Part shown: positions 17,258 to 26,821 of the stretch, one piece after another | Layout of the letters: every line of letters starts with the position of its first letter | How positions within the stretch are numbered: position 1 is the stretch's first letter | Source of the DNA: Bacteroidales bacterium | Lineage (GTDB): Bacteria > Bacteroidota > Bacteroidia > Bacteroidales > F082 | Length of the DNA: 45,702 nt | Direction of reading: 5' to 3' | Assembly (NCBI GenBank): GCA_017630195.1 | Contig: JAGBVS010000211.1 | Location: 1-45,702 of the forward strand | Translations under genes and position numbers: made by a program | Notes under the pieces: model-generated | Database searches by the model: none | What the model saw: the letters and a program-made list of their open reading frames with translations, nothing else | Told to the model about the DNA's origin: nothing

Positions 17258-19819
17258 TTATTTGATGATAATCTTTTCTGTTTTCATTGTGTTTCCTAAC
17301 ACTTTTACGAAATAAACGCCGCTTGAAAGGTCAGAAACGTCTATTGTTCTGCTTCCGCTGAAGGCGAATTTCTTCACTTCTTGACCTTGAGCATTCAAAA
17401 TCAAAACGCTTAATTTACCATTTTGGTAATCTGAAGAGAAGTTAAGATTTGAAGATGCTGGGTTAGGGAATATGTTAACGTTGAAGTTAAGGATGTTTTC
17501 GTTAACATCGACATCGCTGCCATCGAGAACGTTGATATTATTACTGTAAGTAACGACTTTACCTGAAACGCGAAGAACTGGGTTGTCAGGAGCGTCACAT
17601 TTAGGGCAGCTATTTTGACCGTTGACACAGTCAGGGTAGTTAGGGTGACATTCGTCGATGTAAGTTGGGTCTAATTCGTAGAATATATTAGCGCAGCCGT
17701 TGCTTACGTAGTCTGTGAGGTCGAAGTCCCAAACCATAGCGATGCTACCTGGGCACCATCCAGAACGTTGGTATGTCCAAGTACCTGCTTGTGGTTGGCA
17801 ACCAGCTGGGTTAGGGTTACAAGTTCTCCATAAATGTTGGTCATAGACTTTAGCATCGTTGATTTTAATTCCGTGAGTTGCTTCGTAGAATTCAGCAGCA
17901 TTACCAGTGTTGTATGTTCCGTTAGCGCCGCTGCTCCAGTTATGACCAGAAGAGATGATTTTCAATCTTGCAGCTTCTGTATATTCAGGGAATGTATAAT
18001 CTACGTCAGGGATAGGTTGTTGGTTAGCATAGTCGCCGAATGGGAAGATGTTGAACCAGATTTCATCAACGTTATAGTAGTCATATTCAGGATTGCCTTT
18101 TGTCATTTCGAATGTAAGTGTTGGATTGTAGCCATTGCCGTTCCATGATTCGAAGTACAATTCTAATTCAACCAAACCTTGGAGTACAGAAGAGAAGTCT
18201 GTTACATCAAGATTGTCTTCACATTCTACGCCGAAAGGAGTTGTATAGCGGAAGAGTTCCATCCATTGTCCACGGTAGTTTCTGACTTTGACACCACCAA
18301 TGCGGTCGTAGGTGTCGCAGAGGCCGTCAACGCAAGTGTGGTCGTAATGAGCTTTGATGTTGTTGAAAGCGCCTACGTGGGTTGGCATTGCGTAGTTGCC
18401 GATAGCAGAATGAATTGAAGGAGTACAGATAAGGTCGCCGTTGATTGTTGTGACGTTAACGTTATCGTATTCATTTGTTATATTGAAAGAAGATGTTTTT
18501 GTTGTTACGTTGCCGCCAGAAGTTGTAACGCTGACTGTCATTGAATGTTCGCCATAATGTGATGGAGTCCAATAGTTATAGAAGTAGCCGTTTTCTGGGT
18601 TGTTAGGTTCGTCTGTATTTAATAAAATGTCTTCACCGTCGATAGTACATTTAACTTCTTCGAAGAGGAGAGCGTCGGCGTGTTCAACTTGGAGGCTGAC
18701 GTTCAAGATGATAGGTTTCAATTCTGGGAGATAAACGTTTGATTCATCGTAAGGACGGCGTATTGTAATATCTGTTGAATAAGCCATTGGGTCGATTACT
18801 TCAAAAGTCTTGACTACGTCTGGAGCGGCGAGCCATTCGTTGTTACCAGCTTGAGTAGCTTTCAAAGAAACAGTACCTACTTCGCCTGTGAGTGTCAATA
18901 TGTTACCATCGATAGTAGCAGGGCCGCTAATCATTTCGAAAGAAACAGGGAGACCTGATGTTGAAGTAGCTTCTAATGTATAAGGAGGATTGATTGTCAA
19001 TTGTTTTGGAATGTCAGGTAAGTTGATGTATTGCATGTTACCTTCAGGCATTTGACGTACTAAGAAGTTGTCGAAGCCGCCAGTACCACCTTGGCAGTGG
19101 AAGAAGATACCGTCCCAAACTTTGTAGTCGCGCATGTCGCCAGAACCTGGGGTCATACCCATATTGAGTTCTGTAGCTTCAGAGAGCTGCATCCATTCGC
19201 TCCAGCTTGTACCATTGAAATCTTTAACGAAGACAGTCAAAGAACCAGCGCCGTCGTATGCTGAGAAGTCGAAAGACATTTTATATCTTGCCCAGTTTTC
19301 TTGTCTGTAGTTTGTGATAAGGAGGTCGGTTCCGTCAGGAAGAACGATGTTTGGATGTCTGTCGTTACCGCTACCTGCGATACGGAGATAAACACCGCCG
19401 TCGCCGTCTGTCATGCCTTGAAGGATGTTGCCATCGCCGTCAGCGTCATAACCAACGCCGGCGAAAACACCCCACCAAGCTGGAGTAATATCAAATTCAA
19501 AGTCGATGATGCCGCCTTCTTTGAAATTGAAGTTGAAGTTGCTTGAAGCTTTACGTGTAGCTGTTCTACCAACGCCAGGACCGCCGTATGGATAATAAAC
19601 AGCAACACTTTCGTTTGGTGATAACAAACCATCGCAGCTATAATCAACGTCGAAGTCTTGTGAAGTTGATGCGGTTTGATAGTGTGTTGACCAGTTATCT
19701 TGTCCATTAAGACATTGAGTACCTTGTGTATAATTGTCGAAATCAATTATGTACTCAACTTGTGCATTAACAACAGTTAAGCACAACATCATTGATAAAA
19801 ATAAGAATACTTTTTTCAT
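17258..19819 (-). CDS. Peptide-N-glycosidase F-like protein, T9SS-sorted
   Basis: 853 residues. Signal peptide to about 19; a concanavalin/jelly-roll-like domain (21-260); two Ig-like domains (265-342 and 345-447); a PNGase F-like catalytic region (450-755); and a T9SS sorting domain (775-853, IFPNPASSNLNF ... LSSGVYFVKV). PNGase F cleaves the amide between Asn and N-glycans on glycoproteins. Compared from memory with Elizabethkingia PNGase F, CDTYDRIGGVKVRN matches CDEWDRYANVYVKN (catalytic Asp60 = Asp505), LDVTDFSSVLQGLVELELYF-E-SW matches the stretch holding Glu118 (= Glu557), AAEFYEATHGIKIND matches the Glu206 stretch (= Glu643), and RSGWCPG matches RAGWCPG. All three acidic residues are kept. 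It follows susD by 19 nt and is last in the operon. Confidence 0.88.
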   Translation of the reverse strand: MKKVFLFLSMMLCLTVVNAQVEYIIDFDNYTQGTQCLNGQDNWSTHYQTASTSQDFDVDYSCDGLLSPNESVAVYYPYGGPGVGRTATRKASSNFNFNFKEGGIIDFEFDITPAWWGVFAGVGYDADGDGNILQGMTDGDGGVYLRIAGSGNDRHPNIVLPDGTDLLITNYRQENWARYKMSFDFSAYDGAGSLTVFVKDFNGTSWSEWMQLSEATELNMGMTPGSGDMRDYKVWDGIFFHCQGGTGGFDNFLVRQMPEGNMQYINLPDIPKQLTINPPYTLEATSTSGLPVSFEMISGPATIDGNILTLTGEVGTVSLKATQAGNNEWLAAPDVVKTFEVIDPMAYSTDITIRRPYDESNVYLPELKPIILNVSLQVEHADALLFEEVKCTIDGEDILLNTDEPNNPENGYFYNYWTPSHYGEHSMTVSVTTSGGNVTTKTSSFNITNEYDNVNVTTINGDLICTPSIHSAIGNYAMPTHVGAFNNIKAHYDHTCVDGLCDTYDRIGGVKVRNYRGQWMELFRYTTPFGVECEDNLDVTDFSSVLQGLVELELYFESWNGNGYNPTLTFEMTKGNPEYDYYNVDEIWFNIFPFGDYANQQPIPDVDYTFPEYTEAARLKIISSGHNWSSGANGTYNTGNAAEFYEATHGIKINDAKVYDQHLWRTCNPNPAGCQPQAGTWTYQRSGWCPGSIAMVWDFDLTDYVSNGCANIFYELDPTYIDECHPNYPDCVNGQNSCPKCDAPDNPVLRVSGKVVTYSNNINVLDGSDVDVNENILNFNVNIFPNPASSNLNFSSDYQNGKLSVLILNAQGQEVKKFAFSGSRTIDVSDLSSGVYFVKVLGNTMKTEKIIIK

Positions 19820-19838
19820 TTGTTAAAATTTTTAGTTA

Positions 19839-21560
19839 TTATTCTTCCATCCACCATACCTTAGTTTCTCTTGTATCGCCATGACTCATTTTCTTAACTT
19901 GTTCGTTATAGTTGTCATAGTTGTAAGTTACTTCTGATTGAGGATAAGGTAATCTGTATGTAACGAGTTTTTGATGATCTATTGTTGTAGGTGTTGTTGC
20001 GTCTGTGCCTATAGTACGGCGTGTGAGGCTCCAAGCTTCATTAGCTTGACGGAACAAGTCTAACCAACGTTGTTGATATATGAATTCGAGATAAGCTTCT
20101 TCTGAATAAGCGAAGTTGAGGTCGTTATAAACCATTTCGTTGAAAATCTTAGAAGCGTATGAATATGAAAGTGAATATAAATCGCCTTCATTTAATATCT
20201 TTTGCAAGTCTTCATAAATATATTTATATGTAGTTTCTGTTCCATAGATTGGAAGTTGTAACCACATGAGGAAAGAGTGCTCGATGCCTTTTCTAATCAT
20301 TTCGTCTGTCATCATGCCAATGCCTCCAGGAACGATACCTTTAATCATCATTTCAGCTTTGATGAAACATACTTCAGCTGGACTTATCATGATTTGAGGA
20401 ACGAATACATGGTCACGGATGAGGTAGAAGTTGAATGGAGAATACAAGCAAGCAGGCCCTTTGAAACCATAGTTTTTGTCTCTTGCTGAAGAATAAGGAG
20501 TGCCGCCTTCTGTTGGGGTGTTAGCATCTCTCAACTGAGGATAAGCTCTCCATGCGCCTTCTGGATAGTCGGCAGTTTTGTTATTTGTATCAAAGAAGAT
20601 ATAAACTCTTGGGTCGAAGATTTCGTTATCGACAGAATCTGTTGGTTTTGACATTTGAGCGAAAACAGTCTCACCCATTCTTAAATTTTTATGTTCTCTG
20701 AAAGCCCATCCTTCATCGCCGAATGAAGTTCCCCAAAATACAGGCCATAATGCGAAACCGCCATTGCCGCTATAATAATAGTCGTCGATTACCGGTTTGT
20801 TGAAAGCAGTTTGTAATAATGTGTCAGCGAAAGCTGGGTCTTTATGACGCATTCTCATACCGTGACGTAAAATCAAGGAGTTGGCGATTTTACCCCATTT
20901 GTTATAGTCATTATGATACATGACATCGTAGGCTCCGAGTGTGTAATATTGGTTGCCGAGAGAAGTCAAGGCGTTATTGCTGTTCAATATTTCTCTAGCC
21001 CAAGCCAATTCTGCCAGTACGGTTTTGTAAATAGATTCTTGAGAATCGTATTTAGGTTTTCTGTTAGCTTCAGTGTCATACCAGATATAACCGGCTTCAG
21101 AATAAGGAATATCGCCGAACATATCTGTTACTTTAAGAGTTTTGTATGCTTCTAAAACAATAAGCTGAGCTCTTACTTTATCATCGATTTCATTGTCGCC
21201 AGCTTTTTCGCACATTTCATCAAGACGTTTGTCGATGTCGTGAATGTTGGCCAATGCGAGATAGTAATTGTTCCAGACAGCGTCAACGCCGATGCTGTAG
21301 TTGCCCCATGCTTCAGAGGTGAGAGCTCCGAGTTCTGTTTCTGGATAGAATATTTCATTCCAGAGGTAGAATTGTTCGTTGCTGTTCCAGCAGAGAGAGC
21401 TGACAACGCCGTTGAACATAGGACCGATGTCGGTTCCTGTAGGGCTCATAGGGTTTTTATTCATTTCTTCAAAGCCATTATCGCAAGAGCCTAAGAAGAG
21501 AGCACCGATGACTGTTGATGCCAATAATATTTTTTTAAGATTTAAAATGTTCTTTTTCAT
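19839..21560 (-). CDS. SusD/RagB-family nutrient-binding outer-membrane lipoprotein
   Basis: 573 residues. Lipoprotein signal with lipobox LFLGSC and Cys26 as lipidation site. The N-terminus DNGFEEMNKNPMSPTG is typical of the SusD-like family in which an 'NxNP' motif follows the lipid anchor. The C-terminal part contains the usual YLEFIYQQRWLDLFRQANEAW stretch. SusD-like proteins cap the SusC barrel on the cell surface and bind the glycan or peptide ligand. It lies 22 nt after susC and 19 nt before the PNGase F-like gene, so all three are one transcript. Ligand not predictable alone; the operon suggests glycans, glycopeptides or peptides derived from glycoproteins. Confidence 0.93.
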   Translation of the reverse strand: MKKNILNLKKILLASTVIGALFLGSCDNGFEEMNKNPMSPTGTDIGPMFNGVVSSLCWNSNEQFYLWNEIFYPETELGALTSEAWGNYSIGVDAVWNNYYLALANIHDIDKRLDEMCEKAGDNEIDDKVRAQLIVLEAYKTLKVTDMFGDIPYSEAGYIWYDTEANRKPKYDSQESIYKTVLAELAWAREILNSNNALTSLGNQYYTLGAYDVMYHNDYNKWGKIANSLILRHGMRMRHKDPAFADTLLQTAFNKPVIDDYYYSGNGGFALWPVFWGTSFGDEGWAFREHKNLRMGETVFAQMSKPTDSVDNEIFDPRVYIFFDTNNKTADYPEGAWRAYPQLRDANTPTEGGTPYSSARDKNYGFKGPACLYSPFNFYLIRDHVFVPQIMISPAEVCFIKAEMMIKGIVPGGIGMMTDEMIRKGIEHSFLMWLQLPIYGTETTYKYIYEDLQKILNEGDLYSLSYSYASKIFNEMVYNDLNFAYSEEAYLEFIYQQRWLDLFRQANEAWSLTRRTIGTDATTPTTIDHQKLVTYRLPYPQSEVTYNYDNYNEQVKKMSHGDTRETKVWWMEE

Positions 21561-21582
21561 AATTTTTCTCCTTCCTAATTAA

Positions 21583-24500
21583 TTAAAGACCAAATCTGAG
21601 TGAGAAGATAAATGAACGTGTCATAGGGAATGAACCATATTCGAGACCTTGGGCATTACCTGTTCCTAAAGTACCTTCAGGATTGATGTTGTCAGGTAAT
21701 GTTTTGAAGATATAGAACAAGTCACGGCCAGTCACTGAGATTGAAGCGTTTTGGAACACTTTAAGTTTTTCAAGTATTCTGTTAGGGAAGTTATAGCTGA
21801 GAGTTACTTCGCGCAATTTAATCCAAGTGTTGTTTACTATACCAGGAGTTGTGAGGTAGTTGCCCCAGCCGCCGAAGTTAGGCATATAATTATAATAATA
21901 ATGTACTACTTCTGTGTTTTCTGTTGCCTCACCAGTTTCTGGGTCAACGTAAACGCCAGGGAGAACAACGCCGTAGTTGCCTAAGAAGTTGCCTTCTGCG
22001 TCGTAGAGAGGAAGTCCGTTACCTTCACGTTCGTATAATGTTTCATTGCTTTGACCTGTCTGCATTGCTATGACGTAAGAACCGCAGTAGATTTCACCAC
22101 CGAGTTTAGCGTCAATCAAAGCATAGATAGATAAGTTCTTATAATTATATTTCATGTTGATACCGCCTGTCAATAAAGGAGCGCAGTTGCCAACAGGAAC
22201 GCGTTGGTTTGTCTTGAGATATTCTGTTCCTTCTGCATTGATGAGAGGAAGTGGGTTGCCATTGTCGTCATAGAATGGACCAACTACAGTACCATCGGCT
22301 GTTTCCATTGTGTAAACATAATCCCAACCGTAGATTGTACCATATTGTTCGCCTTCTTGAACTGCGATAGCAGGACCGTTAGAGCCCCAAACTTCTGACA
22401 AGATATACATGTCGGCACCGCCTAAGTCAACGATGCGGTTAGTGTTTCTAGCGAAGTTGATACCTAATTGAAGATAGCTGTTAGGTTTTTGGAATACGTT
22501 GTAATTGATGATACCTTCGATACCTTTGTTGGTAACGACACCTGTATTAATACGAGCGCTGCTTGAACCTGATGACACAGCCATAGGAGAAGCGAGGATT
22601 TGATCCCATGAATAAATGTCGTAATATGTGAAGTCCATATTGACTTTATCCCAGAGGCCGAAATCAACACCAACTTCGTATGAACGTTGACGTTGTGGTT
22701 TCAATTGAAGAGGAGGAACTTGTGTAGGAAGTGTTGATGACAATTGACCTCCGAATGAACCAGTGTTGTATGTGAAGTCTAACTGATATGGGCTGTCGTC
22801 GCTTGCTGTCATAGCGGCAGAACCTCTGAATTTCAAGAAACTGATAGGGCCCCAGTTGATTTTGAAAGCTTCAGTAGCAATGAAACTCAATGTTGCAGAT
22901 GGATAGAAATAGCTGTTGTTATCCAATGGCAATGTTGAAGACCAGTCGTTTCTTCCTGTTAAGTCCAAGAAGAGGTAGTTTCTATAAGAAATGTTCAAGA
23001 AACCATATAAAGAGTTTACCTGTTTTTCGTAGCGTGATTCACCAGGTAGCATGCCTGTTGTGATAGGATTTGCGCCACCGCTGATATAGTTGTAGAATGT
23101 GAATAAATCAGCGTAAGCCCATGTTCCTGTGCCTGCCCACAAACCGTAAGTGTTTCTGTAGTAACGTTCACCACCGAATGAAAGTCTTGCGTTAAATAAA
23201 GAACCGAAGATATAGTCTTTATGAGCAGTCAAGAGGAAATCGGCATCGAGTGTGTAGTCTCTTGTCATGTTTTGTTTGTAATAGCCGCCAGTCATTCCGT
23301 CTATTGCTGTTGGTTCATGTTTTGTTTCATATTGATCTAAGCTGAAATCGAGAGCTGCCTTACCAGCTAATGTCAACCAGTCTGTTATGTCGTAAGTAAG
23401 ACGTAATGAACCGTAAGCTTTGTCACGATCGAGAGTTGTGTTGTTGTTGTAGAAACTCCAGAAAGTATTTGCGTTGATATATTGGAACGGATAGTTGCCC
23501 CATTCTGTCATTGTTCCGTCTGGTTGTTCGTATGTTGTAGATTCGATTCCTTGCCAGCTTCTTGGCCAACTGTAGAGAAGACCTTTGTTGAAGTTGCTGT
23601 AAGATTCACCGAGGACTGGTGAATTGAGACGATGGAAATCGAAATAAGTGAAAGAGATGTCAGCCTTGATTTTTTCTGAGACGTTCAATAATGAACCTAC
23701 ATTGAAAGTTGTTTGTCTGAGATTACAGTTATCGATGATAGCGTCGGAGCGGTCGTCGGTGACAGAAACTCTTATAGAACCGAAATCACCGGCGTTTTGG
23801 AAAGAAACGTTATTGGTGAAAGAGTGAGAGTTCTTGTACAACATGCTAAGGTTGTCTGGTTGAGGAGAATAGCTTCTTGTCACGCTGTCCCACCAAATCA
23901 TTTCAGTTCCGTCCATGACAGGGCCCCAGGAAACAGCACCTCCATAATAACCGAAAGTGGTGTTTGTAGGTTCGCCTTCTGGACCTAAGTCGGCGTTGTA
24001 GTTGCCGTTATAAATATAGTTGCCGTTAGCGTCTTGTGTCAATGTTGGAGTCATGAAGGAAACAGGACCGCCGGCGCCATATTTATTTTGAACGTCACGA
24101 TAGCCGTAAGGATTTGTAATTTTATAAGTTGATGAGAAGTTGATACCAAGACCTTGTTGTTTCTTACCTTTCTTTGTTGTGATGAGCACAACGCCGTTAC
24201 CGCCTCGAGCGCCATAAAGAGCTGCAGCGGTAGGTCCTTTCAAAATGTTGAGGTCTTCAATATCTTCCTGATTTATGTTGTTGAGAGCAGTACCCCAGTC
24301 TTGACCGCCGTCCCATCCGGTAACACCGCCTTCGTTGGTCATTGGTACACCGTCAACGACGATGAGTGGCTGGTTGTCGCCAAAGATACTGTTATTACCA
24401 CGAATGACGATACGTGAAGAACCGCCGGCAACACCGTCACCAGTGATGATCTGAACACCGGCAGCACGTCCGCTCAACGAATTGATGACGTTGTCGCTAC

Positions 24501-24900
24501 CTGAACGTGTCAAATCGGCTCCGCTGATGTCTTCTGTGGCATAACCTAATTCTCTCTTCTGACGTTTGATACCTAAAGCTGTGACAACGACATTGTCTAA
24601 CATCATGGCGTCGGTACTCATAACGACATCGATTCTGTTTCTTCCGTCAACAGCGATATTCTGTGTCTGATAACCGACATAAGAGAATACCAATGTGTCT
24701 CTGGAGTTCGCACTAATGGTGTAGTCACCGTCAATTTCTGTGATTGTACCATTGCTTGTGCCTTTAACTTGAATTGTAACACCCGGCAAACCGTAACCGT
24801 CTTCAGATGAAGTGACATAGCCGGAAACTGTAATATCCTGAGCTTTGATGGTCAAACCCATACAAAGAAAAAGGATTAAGAAAAAGTAAACTTTCCTCAT
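21583..24900 (-). CDS. SusC/RagA-family TonB-dependent outer-membrane transporter
   Basis: 1105 residues. Signal peptide to about 20, then the carboxypeptidase-D-regulatory-like domain (ITVSGYVTSSEDGYGLPGVT to about 95), then the plug with DNVVVTALGIKRQKRELGYA, the SusC signature in this family, and GNNSIFGDNQPLIVVDGVPM. A long beta-barrel follows and ends RSFIFSLRFGL. It imports large ligands across the outer membrane using TonB energy, with the SusD lipoprotein as lid. It is first in a three-gene operon. No neighbouring HTCS, ECF sigma or anti-sigma gene is present, and there is no extra N-terminal signalling (STN) domain, so control must come from elsewhere. Confidence 0.95.
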   Translation of the reverse strand: MRKVYFFLILFLCMGLTIKAQDITVSGYVTSSEDGYGLPGVTIQVKGTSNGTITEIDGDYTISANSRDTLVFSYVGYQTQNIAVDGRNRIDVVMSTDAMMLDNVVVTALGIKRQKRELGYATEDISGADLTRSGSDNVINSLSGRAAGVQIITGDGVAGGSSRIVIRGNNSIFGDNQPLIVVDGVPMTNEGGVTGWDGGQDWGTALNNINQEDIEDLNILKGPTAAALYGARGGNGVVLITTKKGKKQQGLGINFSSTYKITNPYGYRDVQNKYGAGGPVSFMTPTLTQDANGNYIYNGNYNADLGPEGEPTNTTFGYYGGAVSWGPVMDGTEMIWWDSVTRSYSPQPDNLSMLYKNSHSFTNNVSFQNAGDFGSIRVSVTDDRSDAIIDNCNLRQTTFNVGSLLNVSEKIKADISFTYFDFHRLNSPVLGESYSNFNKGLLYSWPRSWQGIESTTYEQPDGTMTEWGNYPFQYINANTFWSFYNNNTTLDRDKAYGSLRLTYDITDWLTLAGKAALDFSLDQYETKHEPTAIDGMTGGYYKQNMTRDYTLDADFLLTAHKDYIFGSLFNARLSFGGERYYRNTYGLWAGTGTWAYADLFTFYNYISGGANPITTGMLPGESRYEKQVNSLYGFLNISYRNYLFLDLTGRNDWSSTLPLDNNSYFYPSATLSFIATEAFKINWGPISFLKFRGSAAMTASDDSPYQLDFTYNTGSFGGQLSSTLPTQVPPLQLKPQRQRSYEVGVDFGLWDKVNMDFTYYDIYSWDQILASPMAVSSGSSSARINTGVVTNKGIEGIINYNVFQKPNSYLQLGINFARNTNRIVDLGGADMYILSEVWGSNGPAIAVQEGEQYGTIYGWDYVYTMETADGTVVGPFYDDNGNPLPLINAEGTEYLKTNQRVPVGNCAPLLTGGINMKYNYKNLSIYALIDAKLGGEIYCGSYVIAMQTGQSNETLYEREGNGLPLYDAEGNFLGNYGVVLPGVYVDPETGEATENTEVVHYYYNYMPNFGGWGNYLTTPGIVNNTWIKLREVTLSYNFPNRILEKLKVFQNASISVTGRDLFYIFKTLPDNINPEGTLGTGNAQGLEYGSFPMTRSFIFSLRFGL

Positions 24901-24935
24901 ATCATTAAAATTTAATTTTCAAAATAAAGTTCCTA

Positions 24936-24964
24936 CAAAAATAATAAATATATATATAAGTCAA
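24936..24964 (-). promoter_or_regulatory. Promoter of the susC operon
   Basis: On the minus strand TTG (24964-24962), an 18-nt spacer and TATTTTTG (24943-24936) fit the Bacteroidetes consensus. The susC ATG (24900) is about 35 nt downstream. Confidence 0.6.
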
Positions 24965-24976
24965 CCAACAATTTTT

Positions 24977-24984
24977 TAATTTTG
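24977..24984 (+). promoter_or_regulatory. -7 box of radA
   Basis: TAATTTTG fits TAnnTTTG and lies 22 nt before the radA ATG. No clear -33 element is seen; it sits just outside the divergent susC promoter. Confidence 0.45.
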
Positions 24985-25006
24985 TAAAAATTTAAAATCA
25001 TAAAAA

Positions 25007-26371
25007 ATGGCTAAGACTAAAACGGTATTTTTTTGTAAGAATTGTGGCAATGAATCGCCAAAATGGATAGGTCATTGTCCGGGTTGTGGTGCATGGAATA
25101 GCTATGTGGAAGAGAGTGTTGTGGTAGGAAAAGACAGTAAGTCGGTGAAGGGTTCTATATTGCCTGCGACCAAGTCGAAGCCTACTCGTGTCGCGGAAAT
25201 AAGCAGCGTAAAAGAGGCTCGCATCGACCTCTGTTATGAAGAACTTAATCGTGTTTTAGGTGGCGGCCTTGTCTTAGGTTCTCTCATCTTACTCGGAGGC
25301 GAGCCTGGTATAGGAAAATCAACACTCTTGTTGCAAGTGGCTCTTAATGTTAATGATAAAAAAGTGCTTTATGTCTCTGGCGAAGAGAGCTCCCAGCAAA
25401 TTAAAATGCGTGCCGAGAGAATAGGAGTAAAAAATGAAAACTGCTTTATATTGACGGAGACTAATACTGCTGAGATAATAAAACATTTCGAGGAGACAAA
25501 ACCTGACATCGTCATCATCGACTCAATACAGACTTTGGAGTCGCCGGCAATTGATGCAACAGCCGGAAGCATAAGCCAGATTCGTGAGACAGCTGCCGAG
25601 ATGAATAAGGTCGCCAAGGCTCATCACGTTCCTATTTTCCTCATCGGTCATATCACCAAAGATGGAACTATCGCCGGTCCGAAAATCCTCGAACATATTG
25701 TCGATACCGTTATTCAATTTGAAGGCGACCGTCATTATGGCTTCAGGATTTTACGTACAGTGAAAAATCGTTTCGGCTCATCTTCAGAACTTGGAATTTT
25801 CGAGATGAACGCCACAGGTTTGCGTGAAGTCAGCAATCCAAGTGAAATCTTGCTTTCACAAAGAGAAGAGAATGTGAGCGGTATTGCTGTAGCAGCTATG
25901 GTAGAAGGTCTGCGTCCTATGATGATTGAGACTCAGGCTCTTGTCAGCACCGCAGCATACGGAACACCTCAACGCAGCTGTACCGGCTTCGATACCCGTC
26001 GTCTTAATATGTTGCTCGCTGTTCTGGAGAAAAGGGCTGGTTTCAGATTGTCGGCAAAAGACGTTTTCCTTAACATAGCCGGAGGCTTGCGCGTTGATGA
26101 TCCTGCTATCGACCTTGCTGTTATGGCTGCTATTTTATCGTCAAACGAAGACATCGCTATAAGTAATAGATATGCTTTTGCAGCAGAAGTAGGACTTTCT
26201 GGCGAGGTGCGCTCGGTCAACAGAATAGAAGCCAGAATCGCTGAAGCCGACAAACTCGGAATGGAAAAGATTTTCGTCTCTAAATACAACTGCCGTGGCC
26301 TTGATACATCGAAATACAATGTGGAAGTAGTGCCGCTCGCTACGATAGGGGAGTTGATAAAGAGTTTATGA
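25007..26371 (+). CDS. radA: DNA repair protein RadA
   Basis: 454 residues, normal for RadA, a RecA-like ATPase that drives branch migration in recombination. The N-terminal zinc finger has Cys10, Cys13, Cys24 and Cys27 (CKNCGNESPKWIGHCPGCG). Walker A is GGEPGIGKST (97-106); the RadA-specific KNRFG is at 253-257; the C-terminal Lon-protease-like domain contains NIAGGLRVDDPAIDLAVMAA. Cytoplasmic. The last codons (KSL stop) lie inside the left 8-bp repeat array of the S23 cassette, so the gene's tail and stop may have been reshaped by that insertion. Confidence 0.96.
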   Translation: MAKTKTVFFCKNCGNESPKWIGHCPGCGAWNSYVEESVVVGKDSKSVKGSILPATKSKPTRVAEISSVKEARIDLCYEELNRVLGGGLVLGSLILLGGEPGIGKSTLLLQVALNVNDKKVLYVSGEESSQQIKMRAERIGVKNENCFILTETNTAEIIKHFEETKPDIVIIDSIQTLESPAIDATAGSISQIRETAAEMNKVAKAHHVPIFLIGHITKDGTIAGPKILEHIVDTVIQFEGDRHYGFRILRTVKNRFGSSSELGIFEMNATGLREVSNPSEILLSQREENVSGIAVAAMVEGLRPMMIETQALVSTAAYGTPQRSCTGFDTRRLNMLLAVLEKRAGFRLSAKDVFLNIAGGLRVDDPAIDLAVMAAILSSNEDIAISNRYAFAAEVGLSGEVRSVNRIEARIAEADKLGMEKIFVSKYNCRGLDTSKYNVEVVPLATIGELIKSL

Positions 26372-26396
26372 GTCTATGAGTCTATGAGTTTATGGG
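26365..26396 (+). repeat. Left array of the 8-bp repeat TCTATGAG
   Basis: Four contiguous units: TTTATGAG, TCTATGAG, TCTATGAG, TTTATGGG. The first contains the stop codon of radA. Confidence 0.8.
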
Positions 26397-26449
26397 TTTT
26401 GGGGTGGGTGAGAATCAAAGATAATTGTTTAACCTTAAACTTAAAATTT

Positions 26450-26800
26450 ATGGAAAGAAGCATAGAAAATTTGTTTATATGGAAAGAATCTAGGGTTGTT
26501 GTAAATGACATTTACTCAATGATGAATAATTGCAAGGATTTTTGTTTTAAAGATCAGATTCAAAGAGCGGCAATTAGTATAATGAATAATATTGCAGAGG
26601 GTGCTGAATCAGGAACTGATGCTAAATTTGTTTCGTTTTTAAAAATAGCAAGAGGTAGTTGTTCAGAAGTAAGATCAATGTTGTATCTCTGTGAAGATTT
26701 TAATTATTGTAATGAAGAAGAAAGAGTCATTATCCAGAATCGAATAAAAACAATTACAGTAGGAGCTTTTAAACTAATAAAAAAATTGAATAACAAATAA
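26450..26800 (+). CDS. Four-helix-bundle (S23 / 23S intervening-sequence) protein
   Basis: 116 residues from ATG 26450 (MERSIENLFIWKESRVVVND). An upstream ATG at 26384 lies in the repeat array and would add 22 residues unlike the family, so I reject it. Family landmarks: LFIWKESRVVVNDIY near the start, QIQRAAISIMNNIAEGAESG in the middle (family: QIRRAAVSIPSNIAEG), and FLKIARGSCSEVRSMLYLCED (family: FL.IA.GSA.EL...L..A.D). It is predicted to be an all-helical small protein that forms ring oligomers; its role is unknown, though it was first known from 23S rRNA intervening sequences. It lies between inverted repeat arrays. Confidence 0.88.
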   Translation: MERSIENLFIWKESRVVVNDIYSMMNNCKDFCFKDQIQRAAISIMNNIAEGAESGTDAKFVSFLKIARGSCSEVRSMLYLCEDFNYCNEEERVIIQNRIKTITVGAFKLIKKLNNK

Positions 26801-26821
26801 TTCGAAACTTATTTTAACCAT

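Noticed and set aside
26365-26396. CRISPR-like tandem repeats
   Set aside because: Units are 8 bp and contiguous, without spacers, and there are no cas genes.
26384-26449. N-terminal extension of the four-helix-bundle protein
   Set aside because: The 22 codons start inside the repeat array and have no counterpart in the family; ATG 26450 gives the standard N-terminus.
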